From: Laetiporus sulphureus 93-53
Lineage: Eukaryota > Basidiomycota > Agaricomycetes > Polyporales > Laetiporaceae
Direction: 5' to 3'
Assembly (NCBI RefSeq): GCF_001632365.1
Contig: NW_024468513.1
Location: 5,710 to 57,493 of the forward strand
Length of the DNA stretch: 51,784 nucleotides
The notes beneath the pieces are model-generated. The model ran no database searches and had not been told where the DNA came from. It worked only from the letters and a program-made list of their open reading frames with translations. The position numbers were made by a program, and so were the translations under genes. Of this stretch, positions 19,691-31,246 are shown piece by piece; positions within the stretch are counted from its first letter, which is position 1; each line of letters begins with the position of its first letter.

Positions 19691-20277
19691 GTGCTGGATC
19701 AAATACCGGAACATTGAAATACGGAAGAGGATAAAGAGCGAGAGCGGCTGCAGAAGCGTCCCAGTGAGCACATTGTTGTGCACAGCTTCATGATAACCTG
19801 TTGTATTTCAAGTTGTGTGCATGCTTTCTGATCAGGCGGTCTGCCCCCCTACGTGGACGTGCACACTGAACGACGCCTACTATGATGATCTCTTTTTAGC
19901 TGTAGGTATGACCCATGTATTTTTTTCGCCTATCTTTTGGCTTGCGCGACGTTCTCTCGCATTATACTGCTTGTGTGACCTGTCCCTTGCAGCTTGCGCC
20001 GCAGTTTCTCGAGCTTCGCATGCAGCGTTGGAGTTTGTTGCTCCTATGGTATTTGTATATAATGCATGCATTTTCCGAAGACCTGTGTGCGCCCCTTAAC
20101 CAGCCTGTCTTGCCAGCGTGCGCCTTTATACAGCTACATGATGCGGAGAGACTCGACCGTATGCGAGGAGACATGGAGAGGAACAGCATTATTGTACATC
20201 GACCGAAACCTCATGATCCCCTGAACAGAACAGTGATGTGTCTTGCAGTAGATGGTCTGTATGGTGATGCGATGCTA
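19691..20277. other. Intergenic between convergent genes
   Basis: Holds the 3' flanks of the PWWP gene (+) and the Sec2-type gene (-). No gene or repeat is supported. Confidence 0.5.
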
Positions 20278-21835
20278 TCATGCAGGGTTTGTTGAGGCTA
20301 CGGCAACGGATTTCGCGTCTGCCCACGGTGATGGCTCACCAGGCAAGTAATCTGCCGTACGCATCAGAGGGTAGACGTAATCGCCAACCTCTGGCGACTC
20401 AACAGACGGGGACGGGGACGGTGATGGTTCGACTGACGATGCTGAAGATTCTTCCGCTGGCTGAGCTTCTTTGTGTTCGTCAGGCTCATCGGTATGTTGA
20501 ATGGTGTCGACAGGCGACGGCGACGGCGAGACAAGCGGCGAATCTGGGTCCAAAATAGGCAGAGGTGGTGGACGGTGCGGGACGACCGTGCCAGCAGACG
20601 TGGGGTCCTCGTCGACGCGTCTCGCCGAGTCCGGTGTGGCCGCTCGCGAGGACGGCAGAGACTTGACCGCTCGTGAGGAGGAGATAGATCCGGCGTGCGC
20701 GTGTCCGAGGACGGCTTCGTCCATGCTGTGTACGGTTTCTGGGACACGCGTTTGGCGTTCTAGCAGGCGCAGTGCGTTCCGCAGTGCCTCGCGCTCGGCG
20801 TGCAGTTCTTTCAGCTCGTCTTCTGTTTCGGCGAGCTTTCGCCTCTCTACCGAGACCATGTTGTTGGCCTGTAGGTATAACGTGAGACGAAGCTACACAG
20901 GTAGATGCACGGTCTGAGTTATAACACACCTCCTCAAACAGTGCTTGTGATAGAGACTCGAGCTCAGCCTCTAGAGCTTCTTTCTGAGCGACGACTGCCT
21001 TGCGAGACTCGCGTTCATGCTTCAAATCGGCGTTCAGCTGCTCGACCTCCTTCTCCCAATCTCGTGCTGGGACCAAGGAAGGCAACGACGCAGACGTAAG
21101 ATGCGATGATGCAGACTGTGCATGACCGTTCACCAGCGGCGACTGGTTGCCACTCGCGATGGGGACACGAGGGGAAGAGGGGAACTGGCTGGAGGTCGCG
21201 CTACCGCCGCTGCCGAAGCGGAACCGGAAGAACCTCCCTTCTGACGAGGGCGCAGGAGAGATGGCACGCGCTGCACTTGGTAGTGGAGAGGCAGGCCTTG
21301 AAGGAGGCTGCAGGACGGGAGAGTTCTGAGCTGTGTCGCACGAGCCAGAGCTCTCCACACTTCGCCTGCGTTCCTCCTCTGCAAGTCGCTCCTTCTGCTC
21401 CTTCGCGCTCCAGCGCCGCCAGCCAATGTCCTTTAGATGGCCTCCGCCCTCACGCTTCAAGGCATCCTCCAGCATCTCGTTGTTTGCGAGCGCGAGCTGC
21501 AGGTTTGACTTTGCGAGGGTGAGCTCGGTCTGTAGATCGGTCTGCGCCTTGAATGCTTCCTTCAGCATGGATGTCTACGATTGTGCATGCGGGACATTGA
21601 ACAGAGTCTGTGAGGACGGCAGGTCAATCCTGATATTTGGAAGATGGCGTACGAGCTCCTCCACCCTGCTGATCATCCGGCCGAGGGCCATCCTGAGGTC
21701 CTCTTCCTGGCCCTGAGAGTGGACGCGCTTGACGTCACGCAGCTCATCGTCGAGCTGGGTGAAGAAAGGCATCTTGGATGCTATGAAACTGTCGACTCGG
21801 CGTGGAAGGCCGCCGCGGTCATCGCTGGGTGGCAT
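20278..21835 (-). CDS. SEC2: Rab guanine-nucleotide exchange factor, Sec2 type
   Basis: Three exons: 21835-21653, 21574-20930, 20868-20278, giving 472 residues. Residues about 30-100 are coiled coil. A Ser/Pro-rich linker follows. The conserved Sec2p coiled-coil domain lies at about 240-320 (VAQKEALEAELESLSQALFE joined across intron 2 to EANNMVSVERRKLAETEDEL). The C-terminus is Pro/Ser-rich. In yeast, Sec2 activates the Rab Sec4 on secretory vesicles, and Rabin8 is the animal relative. Intron 1 (21652-21575) is 78 nt, a multiple of three, and contains an in-frame TAG, so retention would stop translation after about 85 residues. The Sec2p motif is clear; the Rab partner is inferred. Confidence 0.9.
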
Positions 21836-22370
21836 GGGGAGTGCTCAGGTGCTATGCCAGTAGTGCCAAAATTGTATTCCGTGTCGGGTTTGAAGGCGGC
21901 CAGATATTAAAGGCTGAAACGCAGACGTGTCACTGCGTGCCATGACTACCCTGACGCTGCCAGAACAAAGCGCACCACAGAGCGAACAAGCAAGTCGAAG
22001 GGCCCTGGACACAGCACCAGGTTGTTGCGGATGACCGGATATCACTTTGGGAAGATATTGTCCCTAGCCACAGCAGCCGGACGATAGTAAAGTATAGCGA
22101 TGGGAACGAATGTTATGCGTCTGTTGAAGACGTGGAGTGGAAGAGAGGAAGGAGATCACCGTCGCCGTCACGGTATGTTTCCCAGCGCTCGGCCAGCAAT
22201 CACAGCCATGGTACGATCAGTAGACAAACATCCTGCATTCAGGCACGACCTATACAGACTCTTTCCTACAACATACATTGATCGTTTGCCGCTGTCATCT
22301 CGAAGAGGCACGCAAAAGCAAGGATTCACAAGTGATAGATGGTCAAAACATATACACGCCATTTTTATTC
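21836..22370. other. Intergenic: Sec2-type gene promoter and Elp6 3' flank
   Basis: I see no supported gene or repeat. The two genes are co-directional with about 535 bp between them. Confidence 0.5.
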
Positions 22371-23262
22371 TCATAAGACTCCCCCTCCTGTGCCTCTGTC
22401 GAAGAATACGCATCCCGAGTCTGTAAGACGGTAATGCACCGCCGCACTACGGCGAACTAGTTTGAAAGGAGGGTCCACGACAGAGGCTCCCGCATGAAGA
22501 GCCACCTGGGGTGGTACTCAGGTCCGGAGGTACTGGCGTACAGGCTCGTACGTACCTGGCCGCTCACAGAACCACTTCTTCCACTCGACAAAGGCAGGAC
22601 GTCCAGATGATACGTGCATAGCTGCAGCAAGGAGCGTAGCAGCTCGTCAGGCTCTCCTGGAGTCACATTGTGCTGTCTGATGATCAATGCTGCTTTCGCC
22701 TGCAACTCTTTGAGAAAAGCTCAACAACGCAGAACTCGAGGCGGAATATACCTTGCGGCAAATAGCGTACAAAGCTCGAACGAACCGGAAAAGTTCTTGA
22801 ACTGGCATGCCTATCCATTCAAGAGCAGCAAGATCGTCGACAACCACCAAGGTCTTGGGCTCCAAGCCACTAGGTGTTTCACCGACTGCATCCCGTATTC
22901 TGTCGTAGAGTGCCTTCAAAGAAGACTTGGACGAAAATTCGTGTCTCTCAGGATGCGTCAGAATAGACTCTGCTTCAATGAGCACAACAGATTGAGACGC
23001 AAGGCATGGTGCCAAATTAAGATTCTTGTCGAGACATGAGGCTTCGTCCAAGCGACTCGAAAACATGACGGACCGATCTTCCAGCGATAGCATTCCACCT
23101 CGCCGCGTCTTCCGAGACAGATAGGATGATGCATCTTGCATCCTGACCGCTCTTCAAATGGGTGGCCAGACTGCGATGGAGAATAAAATCCGCGGGAGAC
23201 GCAAGCTCATCGGTGATCAGCAGAAGCTCTTGTGGAAGCGGTAATCCTGTGAGAGGAAACAT
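22371..23262 (-). CDS. ELP6: Elongator complex subunit 6
   Basis: Four exons: 23262-23074, 23024-22752, 22705-22556, 22505-22371, giving 248 residues. The fold is RecA-like: LPQELLLITDELASPADF at the N-terminus, then CIILSVSEDAARWNAIAGRS, VVLIEAESI, TLVVVDDLAALEWIG (Walker-B-like strand), LIIRQHNV, and a C-terminal VHYRLTDSGCVFFDRGTG. Elp6 forms a ring with Elp4 and Elp5 that binds tRNA during wobble-uridine modification. Introns are 46-50 nt; the first has an unusual GTCCGT donor. The last exon is chosen over in-frame read-through, because read-through gives a premature TAG and loses the conserved C-terminal strand. Confidence 0.85.
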
Positions 23263-24187
23263 CTTTCTGCCGAGAGGATGTTTAAATTGTTAAGGTGCAG
23301 TCTGCGTTTACGAACAAGTGCAGGCAGGAGGGACAAAGAACTACACCACACGGCAGACATGATGCGATTTATCAGTGCGAAAAATGGCGTGGGAATGTCG
23401 GCTGATGTTTTACATTTGTGGCAAAGGTTTGCCAATGTAGCATGTAAATGGCAAATAGTGCACATTAGCAGCCAAAGTGCATTTTCGACATGAAATGCCG
23501 TGGTTGCAAATATTTGTCGCATGTGTAAGAATTCAGTCGACATTTACACACAATTTTCTATGTTGATAAATCGCACCATGTCTGCCGTGCCAGCCGCTGA
23601 GGATGAATATTGTGGCGCATCAGAGTTACGGGAGACTCATCAGAGTGCACAATCATGGGCGCCTAGTCAATTACTACGGCCGCAAGATCAGTTAACAGTG
23701 AGTCCAAGCTTCCTACATTTTGTACTACTGCTTTCAAGTCGGTCAGAAAAGAAAGAGGTTCTACATGAGGATGTCCGAAGAATCAACGCCATCAACGCAG
23801 GTTCACATCGAGCATGGGTTCTAATGTGTCGCCATACTATGCACTTGACTACAGCGAAGTTAATGGAGCATAAATACTAGATTTCATAACTTTGAGACCC
23901 CACGGAATCGCCTGGCCCGCGCATGTACCGTGCATTTTACAAGGGTAAAGTTCATCCATGGTCTTATGAAGGAAGGCAACTACAAGATTATACCTTCTCA
24001 CCAACCTCACGAGCACTATCATAGCTCGACACGGCGTCATTGAGAATAACGTCGACAGTCCTCCCGTCATCCCCAACAACGTCTCTGGTTACCTTGATGT
24101 GCGCAGGTGAGTAACGCCTTGCGCGCTTGGACATGCTACTCATTTATATATATCTGAATGTTCAGAATAAGCCTCAGTTACGATTGC
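23263..24187. other. Intergenic with an imperfect inverted repeat
   Basis: No gene is supported; the frames across 23217-23880 are explained by the inverted repeat listed separately. The rest is featureless. Confidence 0.5.
23349..23589. repeat. Imperfect inverted repeat, arms about 87 bp
   Basis: Arm 1 (about 23349-23435) reversed aligns ungapped to arm 2 (about 23503-23589), with roughly three quarters of positions identical by eye. The outer ends are strongest (GATAAATCGCA, CATGTCTGCCGTG). The spacer is about 67 bp. It could be a MITE-like or foldback remnant. Confidence 0.65.
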
Positions 24188-26144
24188 TTACTTTGTGGAC
24201 GCTGTTCTGACAGTCTTCGACCCAGCATCGCGGGATACGACATCCATTTCCAATTCCATCCCATCGGCGTGAATCATAGGGACTGCCTTCTCCAAAACGG
24301 TCTTCCGAACATTGAGCCTGAGAGCAGCAAATGAGATGGCAGAACAGAAACAACCATATTAACTTACACCGCCAACATAGAGTTTACATAAACTGATAAC
24401 AAGGAAAGCGTCATCTTGCTGTTTTCACACGGAGCGGTTTTGCGTACCTTTACTGGACGGGAAGTGAAAAAGCATCCAGTACAATGAACTTTGCTTGAAA
24501 GTTGAGATATACTAGGTACGAAGCTTCAGATATCGCGTGCAGTGTCCATTGATTCAATTTGCGAACCGTCAGGAAATGAAGACCCTGAACAAGTCTGTAA
24601 GGATCTCGTCAGCAAGAAACAGAGCAAATCTCGATGGCAGAATTACGAACGCTGTGAAGATTCCTCGTCGGATCGCATATCCGATCAGAGCAGATATGAA
24701 GTATTCAGTACTGACGAGTGTCCGACGCTCAGCAGGGAAAGCAGAGCTGCATAAATGGGGCCCCACCGTTGGTAGCCTGTCCGCTTCGAGGAGAGGATCA
24801 GACACAAGGATATGGTGATGTATATGTCCGTCACAACGGCCGTCACGGTCGCAATGGAGGCCGTAACCTGCACAACATCAGCCCACGCCCCATTCCGGAA
24901 AGTCACTGATGCTCGGTACTTACAGTAACATTGTCTTCAGCAGCAGCGATAGAATGACTTAAGGAACTGCTCGATAGGCCTTTCAATCAAAGTCCGACAT
25001 TTTATCACATCGAAGGAGCGCACAAGCGGTACACGAGTCCTGCAATACATATCAGAATATATTCAGCGAGGGATTCGCGAGTATCAGCGATCATCACTGA
25101 CCACAATTTGCACCTAATTTGTTATGATCATGTCAGCTCCACATCGACATTCGCATACGTTTGCTCCTTCACCGACCAAATGAGAGCAGAGCTAGCGCGA
25201 TCTATCATGTACGGGTGAGTCGCGAAAGCTATAAAAGAACTTTGTACTTACTGCAGCAGCAGTAACCGATATACGGAAGCGATTGCGGCCATCGATAAAG
25301 ACTTGATGGATATCCAAATAAGGCGTTGCTTTCGAAAGAGCGACTGAAGGGTACATACGGTTCCAGACGATGTAGATGAAGTATCTAAGTCAATCAACGG
25401 TGAGCGGCTGAACCAAGGGAAGTATTCTAGGCCAGCACGTACAGTTGCACAATCACAACTGTGAAAGACTGGATTATTATGAATGTGACGTATCTCCAAA
25501 GACTTGACAGCGGCTCACGTTCATGAAGAACTCTGCCTACGAGATGCTGTGAGCACGAGGGACAATGAAGAAATAGTCAGTGACGCTCACAAACAGTTCA
25601 CTGTATGACACCTATTATCAGCAACGACTTGGTATCCCACTCGTAGCAGTTCGCGTACTTTCTTAATACCTCGAGGCCTTCAGGGTTGCCATGAATTGTG
25701 ACGGTGTATTCCCACAGCAACTACTGGGCTTCCTGAGCATTTTGTATTCGAGATCACGACCGAACATGGCCTTACCGAAACATCTAGTATAGTTCTGCAG
25801 GTGTCAAAGAGCCTTGGCATGTTTCAGCCCCGAAGCAAGAATAATTGGAGCTTCGAAGACGTACCATGTGAATGCCACCTATGCAACACATAGTAAACCC
25901 GACGTCAATTCATTATTCAGAAGCAAGACCTACTAGGAGTTTCGTCCACATTGGATCTTTTCGATACCATCTAGCATAGTAGATCGTCTGTGCGCATCCT
26001 AAACCGTACAATCTATGCACAGAGAGAACACTGTCATTCAAGCGTGACTGCTTAGTTGAATGCGTGAACGTACATAATAGCGAAAAGTATTCCGACGAAT
26101 AGACAGCCATACGTGTTGTTAAGGTGCATATTGGGTCCGGTCAT
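24188..26144 (-). CDS. DUF6534-like multi-pass membrane protein, exon structure partly unresolved
   Basis: The N-terminal exons are clear: 26144-26074, 26012-25934, 25878-25865 (14 nt), 25812-25776, then one starting at 25720. They read TYGCLFVGILFAII, LYGLGCAQTIYYARWYRKDP, WLFDTCRTILD and WEYTVTIHGNPEGLEVLRKY. Near 24770-24900 lies WADVVQVTASIATVTAVVTD and then SKRTGYQR. The end exons are about 24420-24368 and 24317-24188 (LNVRKTVLEKAVPM). This is the order of DUF6534, a basidiomycete seven-TM family of unknown function. Between 24680 and 24765 my best joins either need an intron of 20-39 nt or lose the frame, so the gene may be broken or use an unusual splice. Confidence 0.65.
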
Positions 26145-27538
26145 ATCTGTCCGAAGTTAACGTCGCAGGGTATCAATTAAAGCGTGCCGTCCAGCGCTGA
26201 GCTCTTGGCTTAAATACAATACAACGGCAACGACGGACTTCGTAAGCATTGATGAGAAAAACCTCATTGATGTAGCAGGTCGGCATACCGTGATTGTTGC
26301 GGCCTTGGGCCCCATAGAAGCATATGCATTGGATGTCCTTTGGTCGTTCCATCAGTCTCAGCACAAATGGGGATAGCGTTATCTAATGTAGAGCACAGGA
26401 TTTGAGTTTCAACTCCAGGCATTTGCACTGGGACTCTTGCAAACGTTCAGGACGCGGGAACAGGATCCGCCCAGGGCGTTCACATGCATTCTGGTAGAGT
26501 CTAGATGGTCACTTTTTTGCATCTGCGACACATTTGTTCGGACGGAGGAACCTCAGATGATTAGGTAAGCATTGATTTACGGGCTTTGCACTTCACTGAC
26601 TGTTTAACAAGTAAGCAAGATGAATTCCGCCAAGCAGTGAGGTCTGACCTTGAAACGAGCTCAATCAACATACTCACCTCGGAGAGAGGCGTGACGTCGC
26701 CTGAGGACGGAATTGCGCCCCATCATATACACACTGTGAATACTGAGAGCTACTCAGGCTGGGACTCGGAACTTAGGAGGTGGTCATGACCGCCGATCAA
26801 CAAACTGAGACTCGGACGCACACATCAGTGCCTGAAGCCCGAGACATGCTCGATTCACTCGGACCGTAAGCTAGCCGAGTCAATGCAACGACGACACGGT
26901 AGAATCGCGGAAGTAAGCTCCCGCTGGTCGACATTCCGTTGATGGCTCGGATCTGATCATCATGGAGGTCTGATAGGGCCGATGGGCAGAAGGTTGCACG
27001 CCGGGCTCGTCCCGGTGGTGGCATGTGCACCATTTTCATGGATAGACGATCTAGCTCAGTACCTGGATCCTACTAGAGATGGTGATGGAGGAGCAGGGAT
27101 GCAGCGACCGTCGGAGATTCGAATAAGCGTTGTTGATCAATTGTAGCCCGGATCATTATCACAGATTCCTTTTCCTGTTGACGTTGCGAAGGCACGACGG
27201 ATCTCCATCGTTTCGTAATCCCTAAATGAGAGGCCATCAGCGCTCCGTATGGCAATAGTAATAGAAAAAAAGCATTCGACTCGCGGACCACTTAGAATAC
27301 GGAGATCGAGGTTGTATTGGCGCATATTATGCAACAATAGGCCAACAACTGGCTTCAAGTTGTGAACCGCCATACAAAGTGACTACGTAGCTGAAGTTCT
27401 ATTGTCTGTCTATCAGGATCAGCCTAGTGGAATCAGTGTGAATGTACACTTCATATAGATGAAGTTCCCAATGTAGCGTGACAAGGATGGTGGCAATAAG
27501 CTTAAAAGTCCTCATAGTGTATCGAAACGACGGAGGCA
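26145..27538. other. Intergenic (1.4 kb), no gene supported
   Basis: Several short frames occur on both strands, none with a recognisable domain. It contains the promoter of the DUF6534-like gene at the left and the 3' flank of the DUF218 gene at the right. Confidence 0.45.
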
Positions 27539-28760
27539 TCATGAGCCTGCGTCCATGATGGATGGTCGAAGATAGTCCCAAGGGAGAGGTCCATGGAATA
27601 GCGCGGCCCGACCGCCATCGGCGGTGTCTGGACACCAATCAAAAAGGGAAGCGAGTTCGGGCGAAGAAGTATAGTAGGAGTGGAACCGTTTGAAGGGGTT
27701 CCGTGAGCGACGTTTCGATAGCAGAAAGTCGTGACACCCATAAATGTCAACAGAATACGGCAGATAGCCGTTCAATTTCTTCGAGAGGAAAACTCAGCAT
27801 GCGGCGTCCTACAGAAAGCGCCTCCTACACGTACCTCGCCTTCGTAGGCTTTCAGTCCTTCCTCGCCCTCAGCATCTATGCCGACATAGTGGAATCTCGA
27901 TCTGGACCATCGCATAGCGGCACGATGCAGTTCGAAGAACCGTTGCCTCTTGATTTCGTGGCCAACTACAGTGATCTTCTCTGGATAGCGGCCTGTGTAC
28001 TCATGAAAGCGCGCGATAGAGAAGAGAAGATTCTGGAACGAGTCTAACGCGTATTGCTCCGTCGTCGCGCGCAGAAGGTTAGATGAGACATCTGACGAGG
28101 TCGGCAACATCCCAGCAGCAAATGCCAGTCGCAGGTAGGACTCGGCTTCGGTGCTTGTTGACATAGGTCGAGTCTGGCCACTGGGGAGGAAAATGGTAAG
28201 ATATTAGGGGTTAGAGCACTCTAAGATATTTTGCATGCATACCCACTGAATACCAGCAGCGACTTCTCATCTGCAGTCGCCAACTCCACTCTACAATGTT
28301 ATGGTCATGAAATGGGCAGTTATATGTACGAAAGCGCAAGCAGCACCCACGCAGTGACGATATGCCCATTCAGCGCAGAGACCCACCCACCGCCTCTTTG
28401 ATAATCCTCCAGTATCCAATCATCCTCATCCAGTCTCTTCAGCGGATCATGGCCTTGCCAAACACCGTGACAAGGAACGATGATAAGATGATTCAGGAGG
28501 GACAATGCATCGCTGTGCGGAACGGTCGCCAGCAAACTGAAAGGCGGTCGTGGGTGGCGAGGACGATGCCATGTCGCACCGGGCGCAGGGAAGAGATAGT
28601 ATCTCAAGTTCAGCAGTAATGACAGGGCGGTGAAACCTCCGAGCAGCAAGAGACCGAGATTCGTTATGCGAGCACGAGCGAGCAAGACATCTCTGTGCCT
28701 CCTGACGCTAGTCCCACTGAGCCGTCGCTTCGCCGGTACAACTACGGGCAAAGGGAGCAT
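27539..28760 (-). CDS. DUF218 (YdcF-like) domain protein with an N-terminal membrane anchor
   Basis: Four exons: 28760-28351, 28290-28243, 28180-27835, 27778-27539, giving 347 residues. A hydrophobic segment at about residues 32-57 (NLGLLLLGGFTALSLLLNLRYY) anchors the protein. The DUF218 body contains HLIIVPCHGVW, LLVFSGGQTR, TTEQYALDSFQNLLFSIARF, ITVVGHEIKRQRFFELHR and FHYVGID; the C-terminus has NPFKRFHSYYTSSPEL and HGPLPW. Fungal members are single-copy and of unknown biochemical role; bacterial YdcF-type relatives bind nucleotides or act in envelope metabolism. Introns are 56-63 nt with consensus borders. The first ATG is chosen because it opens directly into the basic, then hydrophobic, leader. 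Confidence 0.9.
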
Positions 28761-28999
28761 CAGCGGTCGACTCAGGCAAGACGGCGATGGCGAAAGGAGA
28801 GCGAGGGCTTTGGGCGTCTAATGAGACAGGTTCTTAGTTGCTATCTTTCACCATGTCGCTCGATGAACGCTGAAGTACTGTCGCTGATTCAGGCATTTCA
28901 AGTACCGTACTCAAGAGACGATCTCATATTGCGAATTAAACCATGATTGGGATTGCCATTAGATCGCTACACCGACAGCATTGATGAACGTGACAGGCA

Positions 29000-30966
29000 C
29001 TACCGCGCCTTCCAGTTCAAGAGCGGAATCATCTCTCCGAGATTATTGTGCAGAATATGCCCGCGTTCTCTGCGGACATACGCCAGATACGTCACTGAAC
29101 CCATCACGACACTCACGAAGGAGGTCAATGCAGCGATCCTGAACTGAGACGGTCGTGATAGGATCATTGTGAGGACGTACTGTGAAGACCCTGTCAGCTA
29201 AAGAACTGTTTTACATCGGGAAGAAACTCGCCTTGAGCATGTCTGCTACGTTCTGCAAAGAGAACTGAAGTGCAGAGCTGAAGACAAGTGAGTAAATGCT
29301 ACACCTGAAACTGAACGAGACTGACATTGCATTTCGACGGGGATGTGTAGACAACGCCATCTGGAGTTCCTTCAGTTGACATAAATCAAACGCCCACAAG
29401 CCAATCCTCGATAGCATCATCCCTGTCAAGTACGCCCATCAGTATAGTCTGCACATACATGAGTGTACCGTCACGAACCTCCGAAGAGCAAAGCTTCGTT
29501 CCATGCAGGCGCTTGCTTTCCGATTGGCGGTTCACCGACGTAAAAAGAGATAACAACAGGCACTAGACAAAGTGCCTCCGACCTTACGGGTTAAGTAATA
29601 GTAAGATGCTGTGCACTCGAAGAGACGCAAGTCCAATGCATACCATATGCTCCAGTTGCCCGCACGCACAAGGCCCAGCTTGCGCTCCAAGAACGGCATC
29701 GCCAACGTGCCGATGAGTCCTGCTACGACGTTGAGCCCGCGCATCCCCGCAATGAACGGGTCGCTGTATGTTTCGGCCTTGAGCCAGCTAATCATCGTGC
29801 CGTCAAAGCTGAGGACAGTGAAGTATAGGCAAGAGATTGCAAGGGAAGACAGAAAGATTGGGTGTTGAACGAATTCTTTCCAGTCCGAGAGACCGCTGAG
29901 GACGTATGAACGTATCCGGCGAGCGAAAGAGTGCAATGCAGATACATTGGGAGCCGATTGCTGACGCTGAGGGCTCTCTGATCGCGCAGCATCTTTAGCT
30001 GCTTGGGCGGCGCTCAACGCGGGGAAGCGTCGATAAACCACCGCAATCCCTGATTCAATGCCGTGTTATTGTACGCATAAATAATCGCAGTGGCGAGAAA
30101 AGACGTACACAGTAGCTCAAATACCATACACACTGCCTCGACTCCACACAGGAAAGAGGCAGCAAACCTGTACGACGCAGTGGTTGTGAGGAGGGAGACA
30201 AACAGCGGCGCGAGCAGCTTGCACAGCAGGTCGATGCGGCGCATGTACGTATTGATGGTAGTGAGATGCACAGACGACCCGTCTGCTATGATCGTCACCC
30301 AGTCCCTCTCAATGGCAACGGAGATGGCAACTCCCGCAAGGTTGTGGACACAGCTGCAAATGACGATGACGGTGAACATCCCAGCGGCGAATGCAGTCGA
30401 CCAATAGTGCGCCAATCCCTGACCACTGTGGTACAGCAATCCGAGGGAACCCGCATATGCACCGCAGCCAGAAACCTTGATGATCACAATGCATGCGCGT
30501 ATCAGCCACAGATTGTGCCGCACGTCCACTTGGTGTCCCGCCCATCCTGACAAAACGATTGCAGTGCCTGTGGTCAGGAAGCCGAAGAGGGAGGCGGGAA
30601 GCAGTGTGTCCGGGAAAAGCGTGATGAGGAACAAGTACACAGCAAACTCTGCGGTACGAAGGCCCCACGAGCTAGATGTATCGGTCGTGAGACTCCTTGC
30701 AACGATGCAAGCGAAAGTAGGACGGATCACTTTGAAAAGTGTTGTATGAGCAGCAATATGAGCGCCTTCCTATCCAGAGGCGGCGCAGCACCGTCAGTCT
30801 CGCCTGCACCAGCGACCTCATGCTCGGATACAGCGGGTGGAGCAGACAAATTCAGGTCTGTTCCGAGCTGTAGCTCTTCACGCCATGCCTGTTCTTCCAG
30901 AGTCGAGTGAGCCGCATGAGGAGGTGTTTGTATCGATTCGCTTGACTTTCGTCCCAGTTCAGCCAT
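29000..30966 (-). CDS. Ferroportin-like iron exporter (SLC40 family)
   Basis: Seven exons: 30966-30731, 30671-30109, 30049-29644, 29582-29479, 29422-29326, 29277-29232, 29179-29000, giving 543 residues. A soluble, Glu-rich N-terminus of about 70 residues is followed by about ten membrane segments. Ferroportin hallmarks are present: HFSNSWGLRTAEFAVYLFL, IERDWVTIIA, INTYMRRIDLLCKLLAPLFV, WSEALCLVPVVISFYVG, SRIGLWAFDLCQLKELQ and LQNVADMLKYVLTMILSRP. Family members export ferrous iron from cells or organelles. The last intron (29231-29180) has a GC donor (AAG|GCGAGT); the conserved LKYVLTM join across it leaves little doubt. The gene lies 280 bp downstream of the co-directional CECR5-type gene. 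Confidence 0.93.
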
Positions 30967-31246
30967 CTGCGCGCAAAATGTCACTGCGCTCGATGATCGT
31001 CCGAATAGCAACGACAACGAAAATTCGATGGGTAGCAGCAGCAGGCGAGAGAACAGGTACCTTGATCTGGCAATGCGGGCATGGAGAATCTGAAGATCGA
31101 TCGCGCCACTGCGAGTGGCGCCACAGCACGCTCAGCAATATGCATTCGTCGGTTTAATAAATATCGCAATACTACATCGCACTATCCTATCTAACTACAT
31201 TACCCGACCGAGCTTCGTAGGCCTTGGTACCTGCAGCGAATCTCGA

